From Mucilaginibacter tundrae (GTDB taxonomy: Bacteria > Bacteroidota > Bacteroidia > Sphingobacteriales > Sphingobacteriaceae): 64,000 nt of DNA. How positions within the stretch are numbered: the stretch's first letter is position 1; each line of letters starts with the position of its first letter. The position numbers and the translations under genes are program-made. This document shows positions 21,433 to 31,473 of this stretch, piece by piece. The notes beneath the pieces are model-generated. The model was not told the origin of the DNA and made no database searches. It saw nothing but the letters and a program-made list of their open reading frames with translations. Where the stretch lies: assembly GCF_013408825.1 (NCBI RefSeq), contig NZ_JACCBZ010000008.1, forward strand, positions 138,967 to 202,966, in the 5' to 3' direction.

Positions 21433-22746
21433 ATGCCTTCAACAACTACACAAACTGAGCTTCAAAATATTAAAATAGCCATTATTGGTTTGGGGTATGT
21501 AGGCCTGCCTTTAGCCGTTGAATTTGCAAAGAAATATCGCGTAGTAGGGTTCGATACGGGTAAAAAAAGGATAACGGAATTGAATAGCGGTCGCGATCAT
21601 ACCTTAACAGTTGATGCAGACGGGCTAAAATTTGCCACAGAAAGTGCTAAAAACAGTGCTGTCGGATTAATTTGTACAGACAATATAAAAGATACTAGCG
21701 ATTGTAATATCTACATTGTGACGGTTCCTACGCCGGTTGATAAGATAAATCGCCCCGATCTCAGTCACCTGTATAAAGCCAGTGAAACAGTAGGCAAGGT
21801 TTTAAAAAAGGGTGATATTGTGATTTATGAATCAACAGTGTATCCCGGTGCCACGGAAGAGGAATGTGTACCAATGCTGGAAAAAATATCCGGCTTGAAA
21901 TATAATATTGATTTTTTTGCGGGATACTCACCGGAACGTATCAATCCCGGCGACAAAGAGCATACGTTGGTTAAGGTGATGAAAATCACTTCCGGTTCAA
22001 CCCCCGAAACCGCGAATCGTGTAGATGAGCTTTACCGCTCCATCATCCCCGCAGGAACACACAAAGCTACTTCAATGAAAGTAGCAGAGGCTGCAAAGGT
22101 AGTCGAGAATTCCCAGCGTGATATTAATATCGCGTTTGTTAATGAGCTGGCCAAGATCTTCCACCGCCTTAATATCGATACTGATGAAGTATTACAGGCT
22201 GCAGGAACTAAATGGAATTTCCTGAAATTTAAACCGGGATTGGTTGGAGGGCATTGTATTGGCGTTGACCCTTATTACCTGGCACGAAAAGCACAACAAG
22301 TGGGTTATCACCCCGAGATAATATTAGCAGGCCGCAGACTTAATGATGGCATGGGCGAATATGTAGCTCACGAGGTTGTCAGGTTGATGGTACGTAAGGA
22401 TATTATCGTAAAAGACGCTAACATACTAGTACTAGGTATAGCTTTTAAAGAGAATTGTTCCGATGTGCGAAACAGTAAAGTGGTTGATATATTAAATACC
22501 CTAAAGGGCTACGACGCCGACCTCACCGTATTTGATCCGCATGCTGAACCTGCCGATGTACAACATGAATATGGTTGGGATTCGGTTAAATCATTAAAAG
22601 CAGGTGATAAATATGATGCTATTATTTTAGCTGTTTGTCACGAAGAATTTAAAACCCTTGATCTTGAACCTTTGTCAAAACCCAACAAAGTAATTTATGA
22701 TGTTAAGGGTATACTAGATAAAGATAGTGTAGACGGAAGACTGTAA
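21433..22746 (+). CDS. UDP-sugar 6-dehydrogenase, TviB/WbpO type
   Basis: Nucleotide-sugar dehydrogenase (437 aa) oxidising C6 of a UDP-N-acetylhexosamine to the uronic acid with two NAD. N-terminal NAD site I-I-G-L-G-Y-V-G-L-P-L-A-V-E-F; catalytic C275 in G-G-H-C-I-G-V-D-P-Y-Y-L. The segment G-Y-H-P-E-I-I-L-A-G-R-R-L-N-D-G-M-G is typical of the TviB/WbpO group (UDP-GlcNAc/GalNAc) and not of UDP-glucose dehydrogenases. Likely supplies an acidic sugar to the surface polysaccharide whose other precursors are made upstream. Confidence 0.92.
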   Translation: MPSTTTQTELQNIKIAIIGLGYVGLPLAVEFAKKYRVVGFDTGKKRITELNSGRDHTLTVDADGLKFATESAKNSAVGLICTDNIKDTSDCNIYIVTVPTPVDKINRPDLSHLYKASETVGKVLKKGDIVIYESTVYPGATEEECVPMLEKISGLKYNIDFFAGYSPERINPGDKEHTLVKVMKITSGSTPETANRVDELYRSIIPAGTHKATSMKVAEAAKVVENSQRDINIAFVNELAKIFHRLNIDTDEVLQAAGTKWNFLKFKPGLVGGHCIGVDPYYLARKAQQVGYHPEIILAGRRLNDGMGEYVAHEVVRLMVRKDIIVKDANILVLGIAFKENCSDVRNSKVVDILNTLKGYDADLTVFDPHAEPADVQHEYGWDSVKSLKAGDKYDAIILAVCHEEFKTLDLEPLSKPNKVIYDVKGILDKDSVDGRL

Positions 22747-22767
22747 GGATTGCATATTAAAATCTTT

Positions 22768-22840
22768 GTCATTCTGAGCAGAGCGAAGAATCTGTAAAGT
22801 GGTTTACACCGTACAGATTCTTCGCTCTGCTCAGAATGAC
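22768..22840. repeat. GTCATTCTGAG palindromic repeat, copy 1
   Basis: Perfect 29-bp inverted repeat: GTCATTCTGAGCAGAGCGAA... (22768-22796) and its complement (22812-22840) around a 15-base loop AAGTGGTTTACACCG. Further copies of this dispersed family occur at 25835, 48273, 56775, 57970 and a half-copy at 58062. This copy sits between two convergent genes. Confidence 0.88.
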
Positions 22841-22893
22841 ATTTATTTTTTAAAAAGAAATACTTTTACAATAGCTAATCCCGCCAAAAGCAA

Positions 22894-22937
22894 AAAAGCT
22901 GAAAGCTAATGCAATTCGCATCCAACTTTCAGCTTTT
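22894..22937 (-). terminator. Terminator of the OmpH-like gene
   Basis: AAAAGCTGAAAG (22894-22905) and CTTTCAGCTTTT (22926-22937) pair perfectly. Read on the minus strand the stem ends in a T-run, 25 bases after the stop of the convergent lipoprotein gene. It may also stop transcription from the plus side. Confidence 0.8.
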
Positions 22938-22961
22938 AACTTTATACTTTAAATTCAAAAA

Positions 22962-23564
22962 CTATTTTGAGCCTTCTTTAGCGTAAGCATCATTCAAACC
23001 TTTTACTACTTCAGCAGTAACGTCCAGGCTTGGATCGCCGTAAATAACGGTTTGTACATTTTTTGAGTAGGTAAGTACCAGTTTGTAACCGTTTTGTTTA
23101 GCAAAGTTCTTTACAAAATCGTCAACCTTGTCATATACTTTTTGGTATTGAGTCGCTTTATCATCCTGTAATTGGGCCGACTCATTTTGCTGGTAACCTT
23201 GTAGTTGTTGTTGCTCGCGTTGCAGGCGTTGCTCAGTTACCTGGCGTTGGTCAGCCGGCATAGTAGCCTGGTTTTTCTGGTAATCAACAACCTCACGCTG
23301 AAACGCATCTGTTTTTGATTGCATGTCGCCTTGTGCGCCTTTTAATTTTGCTTGTAAAGCGTTGTTTACATCTTTCGCATAATTATACTTGCTGTATAGC
23401 GTGTCAGAATTAACATAAACAGTGGTCGGTTTGTCGCCACTTGCTGGTGTTGATGCCGCTGCAGGTGCCGCGGTTGTACTGGTTGGAGCTTGTTTACATG
23501 CGGCAACACTTCCGGCCACTAATAAACCTAAAGCAACCTTTGTAAAAACAGAAGAATTTTTCAT
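22962..23564 (-). CDS. OmpH/Skp-like lipoprotein
   Basis: 200 aa. Lipoprotein signal peptide with lipobox V-A-A-C (Cys23). A Thr/Ala/Pro linker follows to about residue 45, then a Skp/OmpH core: V-Y-V-N-S-D-T-L-Y-S-K-Y near the start and a long Gln-rich coiled-coil segment (about 65-140). Skp proteins escort unfolded outer-membrane proteins through the periplasm; a lipid-anchored form is common in Bacteroidota. Divergent from gyrB, with a 232-base gap containing the gyrB promoter. Confidence 0.85.
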   Translation of the reverse strand: MKNSSVFTKVALGLLVAGSVAACKQAPTSTTAAPAAASTPASGDKPTTVYVNSDTLYSKYNYAKDVNNALQAKLKGAQGDMQSKTDAFQREVVDYQKNQATMPADQRQVTEQRLQREQQQLQGYQQNESAQLQDDKATQYQKVYDKVDDFVKNFAKQNGYKLVLTYSKNVQTVIYGDPSLDVTAEVVKGLNDAYAKEGSK

Positions 23565-23743
23565 TGTATATTTTATCGTTAAGTAATGGATCAGCAGGCA
23601 GTTAATTCATGCTTTTCCTGTTTGTTTTTTCATTAAAAAGTTTACAAAGATAAACTTTAGGGGCAAGTTTCCTAACGATTTTAAAATGGTGTTTATAACG
23701 GGTCATATTTATCAACAATAGCTGAAAATCGAACCAAAATGAG

Positions 23744-23751
23744 TATTTTTG
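23744..23751 (+). promoter_or_regulatory. Promoter -7 box of gyrB
   Basis: TATTTTTG matches TAnnTTTG exactly, 45 bases before the gyrB ATG. No clear TTTG is found at the -33 position. Confidence 0.5.
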
Positions 23752-23790
23752 TTTAAAGAACTCCACCTTGGAGAATGGTTATTGTTTTAA

Positions 23791-25755
<1,965 letters not shown>

Positions 25756-25776
25756 GCTTTAAACGGAAATATACAG

Positions 25777-25806
25777 AGCCCTGCTGAAAAGCGGGGCTTT
25801 TTTGTT
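25777..25806 (+). terminator. Terminator of gyrB
   Basis: AGCCCTGC and GCGGGGCT form an 8-bp stem (one G-T pair) around TGAAAA, followed by TTTTTTG; 21 bases after the gyrB stop. Confidence 0.9.
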
Positions 25807-25834
25807 TTGATGAAGAAATTGAAAAATATAATTT

Positions 25835-25929
25835 GTCATTCTGAGGAACTAAGAATCTTCTTCGATATGCAAACATTATGCATATCCGATTATCGCCTTT
25901 AGAAGATTCTTCACTGCGTTCAGAATGAC
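25835..25929. repeat. GTCATTCTGAG palindromic repeat, copy 2
   Basis: GTCATTCTGAGGAACTAAG... (from 25835) faces ...CTGCGTTCAGAATGAC (to 25929). The stem is imperfect, and the loop (ATGCAAACATTATGCAT) contains its own small inverted repeat. Between the gyrB terminator and the convergent CPBP gene. Confidence 0.8.
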
Positions 25930-25956
25930 GAGGAGTAATTTAGAAAATCTACCACA

Positions 25957-25987
25957 AAAAAATCTCCCGGCTATAAACCGGGAGATT
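25957..25987 (-). terminator. Terminator of the CPBP protease gene
   Basis: AATCTCCCGG (25961-25970) pairs with CCGGGAGATT (25978-25987). Read on the minus strand the stem is followed by seven T. It lies 95 bases after the stop of the minus-strand gene. Confidence 0.85.
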
Positions 25988-26081
25988 GATCAATCTAAAC
26001 TAACTATTCTTTTAACACCCTGTATCTGTTTACGTTACCTGGTATTAAAAGGTTTCTTAAAGTTAAAATAGATTTAAGAAA

Positions 26082-26798
26082 CTAATGTGCCTTCCCAAAG
26101 CTCAATGCTATTACATCTATTAAAAAATGTACAATAATAACGGTGGTTAAGCTGCGGTACTTTTGGTAATGATAACCAAGCACGATCCCTATACCAAAGG
26201 CGAAAATTAATTCTGTATAGGTTTTATAACCCAAGTGTACCAGCGCGAATAGTAGTGCCGATGTAATAACCACCGCGTGTTTGTTTTTAATAAGCAGCGC
26301 CAGGCGACTCATGGTATATCCCCTAAAAAGAAATTCTTCAGTAATGCCGGCGGTGGTGGCTATAAAAACCAACAACACAGGGTTTTTGCGTGTTACCTGC
26401 ACTATTTTTATCACCATCGCATTATTTTCATGAAAGCCAAGCCAAAAAGGTATGCGTGCAATTGCGCCTACTACCAATACAAGCATGTATAAAAAAAATA
26501 TCCATTTAAGATAAAATGATAATTTATAGTGTTCTTCGGGCCAAAGCAATAAGTTTTGCATTTCGCCTTTGCGTGCAAATAAAAACATTCCACCCAAAAC
26601 AGCCCATATAATTATTCTCGACAGGAAAATTCGCCAGCCAAAGTCAGTAACTGCGAGTAGTAATACGGCTACAAGAAACGGATACAGCAGTATTTGCAAA
26701 GCTATACCGGCAAGCATTAAAGTATTAAAGCGCTTTTTTTCAACAAGAGGATCGGATAATATGGACTCTTGCATAGGTATGATCTCTTCTATATCCAT
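26082..26798 (-). CDS. CPBP family membrane metalloprotease
   Basis: 238 aa with about seven or eight hydrophobic segments. The CAAX-prenyl-protease/bacteriocin-processing (CPBP, Abi) motifs are complete: E154-E155-x3-R159 in T-E-E-F-L-F-R-G, H188 in L-V-H-L-G-Y, and H224 in V-H-F-L-I-D. Bacterial members act in the inner membrane; roles range from peptide maturation to self-immunity, and the substrate is unknown here. Divergent from a small HTH gene with a 148-base gap. Confidence 0.88.
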   Translation of the reverse strand: MDIEEIIPMQESILSDPLVEKKRFNTLMLAGIALQILLYPFLVAVLLLAVTDFGWRIFLSRIIIWAVLGGMFLFARKGEMQNLLLWPEEHYKLSFYLKWIFFLYMLVLVVGAIARIPFWLGFHENNAMVIKIVQVTRKNPVLLVFIATTAGITEEFLFRGYTMSRLALLIKNKHAVVITSALLFALVHLGYKTYTELIFAFGIGIVLGYHYQKYRSLTTVIIVHFLIDVIALSFGKAH

Positions 26799-26946
26799 TA
26801 TGGCATTGTGTATAAGGTATATTCTTTCGCAACTAATATAAATACATATCCTGGTAATATCTGTCTAAAATATATTCAAAAAAATATTGTCGTTTTTAAA
26901 CAAAAGGAATGTTCGTTAGTTAAGGAGTTTATTATAACCTAATATT

Positions 26947-27162
26947 ATGCGAAAATTAATGGATGTTGCCAATAACATCAGAAACACCCGGATCGGCAGA
27001 AATTATACCCAGTATTATTTGGCCGCTAAGTTGAAAATATCACAAAATGCCTATAGTAAAATTGAACTTGGCCGTACCAAGGTAACAGTTGAAAAACTAC
27101 TTGTAATTGCCGATGTACTAGATACCGATGCTTGCGATCTGATTAATAACAAAGAAAGTTAA
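26947..27162 (+). CDS. Small XRE-family HTH regulator
   Basis: 71 aa, essentially one Cro/C1-type helix-turn-helix: I-R-N-T-R-I-G-R-N-Y-T-Q-Y-Y-L-A-A-K-L-K-I-S-Q-N-A-Y-S-K-I-E-L-G-R-T-K. No effector domain. A target cannot be read from the sequence; it lies alone between the divergent CPBP gene and pruA. Similar stand-alone XRE proteins are common in Bacteroidota. Confidence 0.85.
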   Translation: MRKLMDVANNIRNTRIGRNYTQYYLAAKLKISQNAYSKIELGRTKVTVEKLLVIADVLDTDACDLINNKES

Positions 27163-27238
27163 CTTAGAAGGCTGTTCAGTAATAGTCATACTTGCGTTAA
27201 TTACGCATTTTTGTGGCTTTACATACACCTAATATGAT

Positions 27239-27246
27239 TATATTTG
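27239..27246 (+). promoter_or_regulatory. Promoter -7 box of pruA
   Basis: TATATTTG matches TAnnTTTG, 25 bases before the pruA ATG. A TTTTTG lies about 25 bases further upstream, longer than the usual 19-20 spacing, so the -33 element is unsure. Confidence 0.45.
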
Positions 27247-27271
27247 GGTGTTTTAACTGACTTCATATATT

Positions 27272-28909
27272 ATGCTTAAAGGATTTTTCAGCGTTCCGCA
27301 ACCGCAGAACGAGCCGGTATTGAATTATGGCCCGCGTAGTGTTGAGCGCGAGGCACTTAAAGCCGCCTTAGAAGAAGCGCGCTCAAAGGTTATTGAAATA
27401 CCAATGTACATTGGTAACAAACTGGTGCATACCGGTAAAAAACTGGAGGTTCGCCCACCGCATGACCATAAACATTTATTAGCTACTTTCCACGAAGGTG
27501 ATGCCTCAACGGTTAATGCTGCTATTGATGCTGCCTTAGCTGCCAAATCCGAATGGGAAGCATTAGCCTGGGAGCAAAGGGCATCTATATTTTTAAAAGC
27601 TGCTGATTTATTGGCAGGCCCTTACCGTGCCCGCATAAATGCGGCTACCATGCTCGGCCAAAGCAAAAACGCTTACCAGGCTGAGATTGATGCCGCTTGC
27701 GAATTTATTGACTTTCTGCGCTTCAATGTAAGCTACATGGTTGAAATTTACGCGCAACAACCACCCATCAACCCGAAAGGGATTTGGAACAGAGTAGAGC
27801 AACGCCCCTTAGAAGGCTTTGTGTTTGCGTTAACCCCATTTAACTTTACCGCTATTGCGGGTAACTTGCCTGCAAGCGCCGCCATGATGGGTAACGTAGT
27901 AGTTTGGAAACCGGCTTATCCGCAGATATATGCCGCGAATGTAATTATGCAGGTGTTTAAAGAAGCCGGTTTGCCCGATGGTGTTATTAACCTGATTTAT
28001 GTTGATGGCCCGGTGGCTGGCGATGTGATCTTTAACCACCATGATTTCGCGGGTATCCACTTTACAGGATCAACCAAGGTATTCCAAAATATTTGGCAAA
28101 CTATTGGTAACAACATACACAAATACCGTACTTACCCACGCATAGTTGGCGAAACCGGTGGTAAGGATTTTGTGCTTGCTCACCCAAGCGCTGATGCCGA
28201 TGTAGTTAGTACAGCTTTAGTGCGTGGTGCTTTTGAATACCAGGGGCAAAAATGTTCGGCAGCAAGCAGGGCTTATATCCCGGCTTCGTTATGGCCAAGG
28301 GTAAAAACCAATTTGCAGCGCGACCTCGCTTCAATAAAAATTGGCCCGGTTGAGGATTTCGGTAACTTTGTGAATGCCGTGATCACCGAGGCTTCGTTTG
28401 ATAAACTGGCTAAATACATTGATGCAGCAAAAGCTGACGAAACTGTTGAACTTGTTGCCGGTGGCGGATATGACAAGAGCCAGGGCTGGTTTGTTGAACC
28501 AACCGTGCTTAAAGTAAACGACCCATATTACGTTACCATGTGCGAAGAGCTTTTCGGCCCCGTATTAACTATTTATGTGTATGAGGATGATAAATTTGAT
28601 GAGATACTGGAGATAGTAGATAAAACTTCTATCTACGCGCTTACAGGCTCTATCATATCTCAGGACAGGTACGCTATCGCTAAAGCCACTTACGCTTTAC
28701 GTAACGCTGCTGGTAACTTCTATATTAATGATAAACCTACAGGCGCGGTAGTTGGGCAGCAACCATTCGGCGGTGCCAGGGGGTCGGGCACTAATGATAA
28801 AGCCGGATCAGCCTTAAACCTGCAACGCTGGGTATCACCACGAACAATCAAAGAAACCTTCGATCCGCCAAAAGATTACAGGTATCCGTTTTTGAATAAA
28901 GAAGTTTAA
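27272..28909 (+). CDS. pruA: 1-pyrroline-5-carboxylate dehydrogenase
   Basis: L-glutamate gamma-semialdehyde dehydrogenase (545 aa): second step of proline breakdown, oxidising the semialdehyde to glutamate with NAD. The aldehyde dehydrogenase fold shows the general base Glu in V-G-E-T-G-G-K-D-F, the catalytic Cys328 in Y-Q-G-Q-K-C-S-A-A-S-R and the F-G-P-V-L block near the C-terminus. The monofunctional length and the F-T-G-S-T-K-V-F region fit the P5CDH branch. No proline dehydrogenase is adjacent. Confidence 0.95.
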   Translation: MLKGFFSVPQPQNEPVLNYGPRSVEREALKAALEEARSKVIEIPMYIGNKLVHTGKKLEVRPPHDHKHLLATFHEGDASTVNAAIDAALAAKSEWEALAWEQRASIFLKAADLLAGPYRARINAATMLGQSKNAYQAEIDAACEFIDFLRFNVSYMVEIYAQQPPINPKGIWNRVEQRPLEGFVFALTPFNFTAIAGNLPASAAMMGNVVVWKPAYPQIYAANVIMQVFKEAGLPDGVINLIYVDGPVAGDVIFNHHDFAGIHFTGSTKVFQNIWQTIGNNIHKYRTYPRIVGETGGKDFVLAHPSADADVVSTALVRGAFEYQGQKCSAASRAYIPASLWPRVKTNLQRDLASIKIGPVEDFGNFVNAVITEASFDKLAKYIDAAKADETVELVAGGGYDKSQGWFVEPTVLKVNDPYYVTMCEELFGPVLTIYVYEDDKFDEILEIVDKTSIYALTGSIISQDRYAIAKATYALRNAAGNFYINDKPTGAVVGQQPFGGARGSGTNDKAGSALNLQRWVSPRTIKETFDPPKDYRYPFLNKEV

Positions 28910-28913
28910 GAGA

Positions 28914-29033
28914 GATTCAAAAACCAAGAGTTAAGATTCAAGATAAAAATGAAGAGGCGGTAAATATATTTACCGCCTTTTTTATTGACTATCAATTGTA
29001 GCTAATCTTGATTCTTGAATCTTGGTTCTTGAC
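28914..29033. repeat. Nested inverted repeats with terminator after pruA
   Basis: The inner part is the palindrome AGGCGGTAAATA/TATTTACCGCCT (28955-28978) with following T-run, a good intrinsic terminator for pruA. Around it lies an outer inverted repeat of AAGATTCAAGA-type words (28916-28944 against 29005-29033; CCAAGAGTTAAGATTCAAGA faces TCTTGATTCTTGAATCTTGG). This outer part is the same word-repeat style seen beside rpoB. Confidence 0.75.
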
Positions 29034-29044
29034 CCTGTTTACTG

Positions 29045-29713
29045 CTATTTAAACTTGAACACCTCACCCATATTCTGATTATTGTAAGTGCTCACGTTCA
29101 TATCTTTTATCACACCGGTTTCAATACTATAAACCCATCCGTGCACACCTAATTGCTGTCCTTTCGACCAGGCATTCTGCACAATGGATGTTTTACATAA
29201 GTTGTAAACATTCTCTACTACATTGTATTCAACCAGTTTATCAGCGCGCTCTTTTTCGTTTTCAATGAGGTCGAGTTTGCTTGCATGCAGGCGATAAACA
29301 TCTTTAATATGGCATAGCCAGTTGTCTATCAATCCAAATTGCTGGTTGCTCATGGATGCGATCACCCCGCCACAACCATAATGCCCGGTTACAATTACGT
29401 GTTTTACCTGCAACACGTTCACCGCGTAATCCAGTACCGATAGCATATTCATATCCGAGTGGATAACCATATTTGCTATGTTACGGTGTACAAATATCTC
29501 ACCCGGTTTGGTATTGGTTATCTGGTTGGCAGGCACACGGCTATCGGCACAGCCTATCCATAAAATAGGTGGCTTTTGGCCGTTAGCGAGTTTGGTGAAA
29601 TAGTCCGGATCCTCTTCAATGGCATTAGCAATAAATTTTTTATTGCCTTCCAGTAGGGTTTCATAGGAGATATGGCTGGTATCGTGGATCAGATCGTGTT
29701 TTTTTGCGCACAT
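29045..29713 (-). CDS. Beta-class carbonic anhydrase
   Basis: 222 aa; interconverts CO2 and bicarbonate. Zinc ligands are C55 (in I-G-C-A-D-S-R-V-P, with the D57-R59 dyad), H111 and C114 (G-H-Y-G-C-G-G). No signal peptide, so cytoplasmic. It is the last gene of a minus-strand operon after the NIF3-like and YoaK-family genes, 27 bases behind the latter. Confidence 0.94.
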   Translation of the reverse strand: MCAKKHDLIHDTSHISYETLLEGNKKFIANAIEEDPDYFTKLANGQKPPILWIGCADSRVPANQITNTKPGEIFVHRNIANMVIHSDMNMLSVLDYAVNVLQVKHVIVTGHYGCGGVIASMSNQQFGLIDNWLCHIKDVYRLHASKLDLIENEKERADKLVEYNVVENVYNLCKTSIVQNAWSKGQQLGVHGWVYSIETGVIKDMNVSTYNNQNMGEVFKFK

Positions 29714-29740
29714 AGGGTATTAATACATGTTAGGGTTAAA

Positions 29741-30472
29741 TTATTTGCGTGAAAACAAACGCGCAAACTTATGCAAAGCTATGGGGGAAAGATCATAATA
29801 CAAAATGATAAATAATATCACCGGAATGAAATAAAACATCGTAAAGTCGTACTTGTCAAAAAAGTATCCACCCGCCAATGCTCCCGCGAAATAAAACCCC
29901 AAAATAGTGAGGCGGATATACATGCGGTTTTTAAGCAAGGGCGATTTTTGGGTGTTGGGATAAAAGAGCTCGGCAAAATCGGCACCCAGGTCAGTAAAAA
30001 CGCCGGTGAGATGTGATGTTTTGATGATCCCGCCTGATATGTTGGATACCAAGCCATTCTGTAAACCCATAGATAAAATCAGAGCGCCGGTAATAATTTG
30101 TTTTTCGGCTAAGGTGCCCGCATAATGATTACTGCCATAATAAGCTACAAATAACAATATGATGATCTCCAAAATAACAGGTGCCGCGTTTGCCCGGTAA
30201 GCGCTTTTATGCGATTGCCATCTGACTAAAAAATTAGCTGTAAACGCGCCTGCGAAAAACAGAAAAAGCCATATCAGAAAAATAATGACCTGTGGCAAAT
30301 TTCGCTCAATTACATTTCGGGCAAGGTTGGCAAAGTGCCCCGTCATGTTGGTGGTAAACGCCAAAAAAGCAATTACACCGGCCACGTTGGTAATACCCGA
30401 TACAAATGCCGTGGAAGAAGCCAGTAACAGGTTTTCCTTAAGTGTCCGCTCTTCCTTAGTGCGCCTTAGCAT
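29741..30472 (-). CDS. YoaK family (DUF1275) membrane protein
   Basis: 243 aa with about six or seven hydrophobic segments. The DUF1275 pattern is clear: F-V-S-G-I-T-N-V-A-G-V-I-A-F, T-x-N-M-T-G-H-F-A-N-L-A near the N-terminus, and N-G-L-V-S-N-I-S-G-G-I-I-K-T-S-H-L-T-G-V-F-T-D-L-G in the middle. A transport function is suspected for the family but not established. Its ATG follows the stop of the NIF3-like gene directly (TAAATG), which suggests translational coupling. Confidence 0.87.
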   Translation of the reverse strand: MLRRTKEERTLKENLLLASSTAFVSGITNVAGVIAFLAFTTNMTGHFANLARNVIERNLPQVIIFLIWLFLFFAGAFTANFLVRWQSHKSAYRANAAPVILEIIILLFVAYYGSNHYAGTLAEKQIITGALILSMGLQNGLVSNISGGIIKTSHLTGVFTDLGADFAELFYPNTQKSPLLKNRMYIRLTILGFYFAGALAGGYFFDKYDFTMFYFIPVILFIILYYDLSPIALHKFARLFSRK

Positions 30473-31375
30473 TTATGCGAAAGATAAGGAGTTCCCGCAA
30501 ACCACATGTGTTATTTTTATGCCTTTAAGCCTTTGCTCCAGCCACTCAGCCATAAAAGCTGATCCTGCTTCTTCGCTTGGGATATGCCCTGTTACTACTA
30601 ATGCGATAGATTTTCCTTCGGCACGTGCGTCACGTACATATTCAGCTGTTTCCCATTCGCTTATTTCGCCGCATATCAACACATCGGGTTTGTATTTTTC
30701 TATGGCTTCAATCTGGGCCCTGCCGCCAGCCGCGCCGGGCATCAATAATATGTTTTTGCAGGATTGATTTAAATCTCCAATAAATCTTACTTGTGGCGTT
30801 TCTAATTTTTGTTTCAGCTCATTAATTAAAACGCCCAGCGTTATTTCCTTAAAAACAAATGTATTAGGCCCTTGTTGATATTCCTTCCAACCTAATTTAG
30901 CTACCACACCGGTAGTAACGCCATCCGGGCGAATGCTGTGGATGTAATCATGGTTACGCCAAACGGCAATGTTATGCTTTTTAAGCAGATCAGCTTTAAA
31001 TTGATAAACCTCATCATTCTGTAACCAGCTCACATCATCAACATGGTTATAAAAAGTAGGCTCGTGGCAAATGATAAAATTGGCGCCTAACCTAATAGTT
31101 TTTTTAATTACATCAACAGTAGGAAACATGGTGGTCACAATGCCGGTAACCACAATATCTCTATTGCCTGCTTTTAGCGTATCTACAGTATTGGTAAAAG
31201 GCGCGTTGGGTACAGTTTTAATAAACATATCCATTATTTGTCCAACTGTATATTGCTCATCAACCTTAAAAAAAGTATCAGCTTTGCTAAACAATGGAGT
31301 GACTGTAATGGCTGCTGTGGCTATACTTAGTTGGCCTACGAATTTTCTGCGGCCGCTGTTTTTGATTGATGTCAT
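30473..31375 (-). CDS. NIF3-like protein with Tat-type signal
   Basis: 300 aa. The core matches the NIF3/YbgI dinuclear-metal family: G-A-N-F-I-I-C-H-E-P-T-F-Y-N-H, R-N-H-D-Y-I-H, and a late V-V-T-G-H-I-P-S-E-E-A-G. Unusually for this mostly cytoplasmic family, it starts with a twin-arginine-like signal (S-G-R-R-K-F-V-G-Q-L followed by a hydrophobic stretch and S-K-A). The ATG at 31375 is preferred over the upstream TTG at 31399, which lies in a -7 box. First gene of an operon with the YoaK-family and carbonic anhydrase genes. The activity is not established for the family. Confidence 0.8.
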   Translation of the reverse strand: MTSIKNSGRRKFVGQLSIATAAITVTPLFSKADTFFKVDEQYTVGQIMDMFIKTVPNAPFTNTVDTLKAGNRDIVVTGIVTTMFPTVDVIKKTIRLGANFIICHEPTFYNHVDDVSWLQNDEVYQFKADLLKKHNIAVWRNHDYIHSIRPDGVTTGVVAKLGWKEYQQGPNTFVFKEITLGVLINELKQKLETPQVRFIGDLNQSCKNILLMPGAAGGRAQIEAIEKYKPDVLICGEISEWETAEYVRDARAEGKSIALVVTGHIPSEEAGSAFMAEWLEQRLKGIKITHVVCGNSLSFA

Positions 31376-31396
31376 AGGATTTATAATGGTTACACT

Positions 31397-31404
31397 CAAA
31401 TGTA
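31397..31404 (-). promoter_or_regulatory. Promoter -7 box for the NIF3-like operon
   Basis: On the minus strand this reads TACATTTG, a perfect TAnnTTTG, 21 bases before the ATG at 31375. Confidence 0.5.
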
Positions 31405-31473
31405 ATTAAACCTTCAAACAATTTTGATGCTTAATCAGTATTTTTAGCATCTTGCATAATTATAAAACGTACC

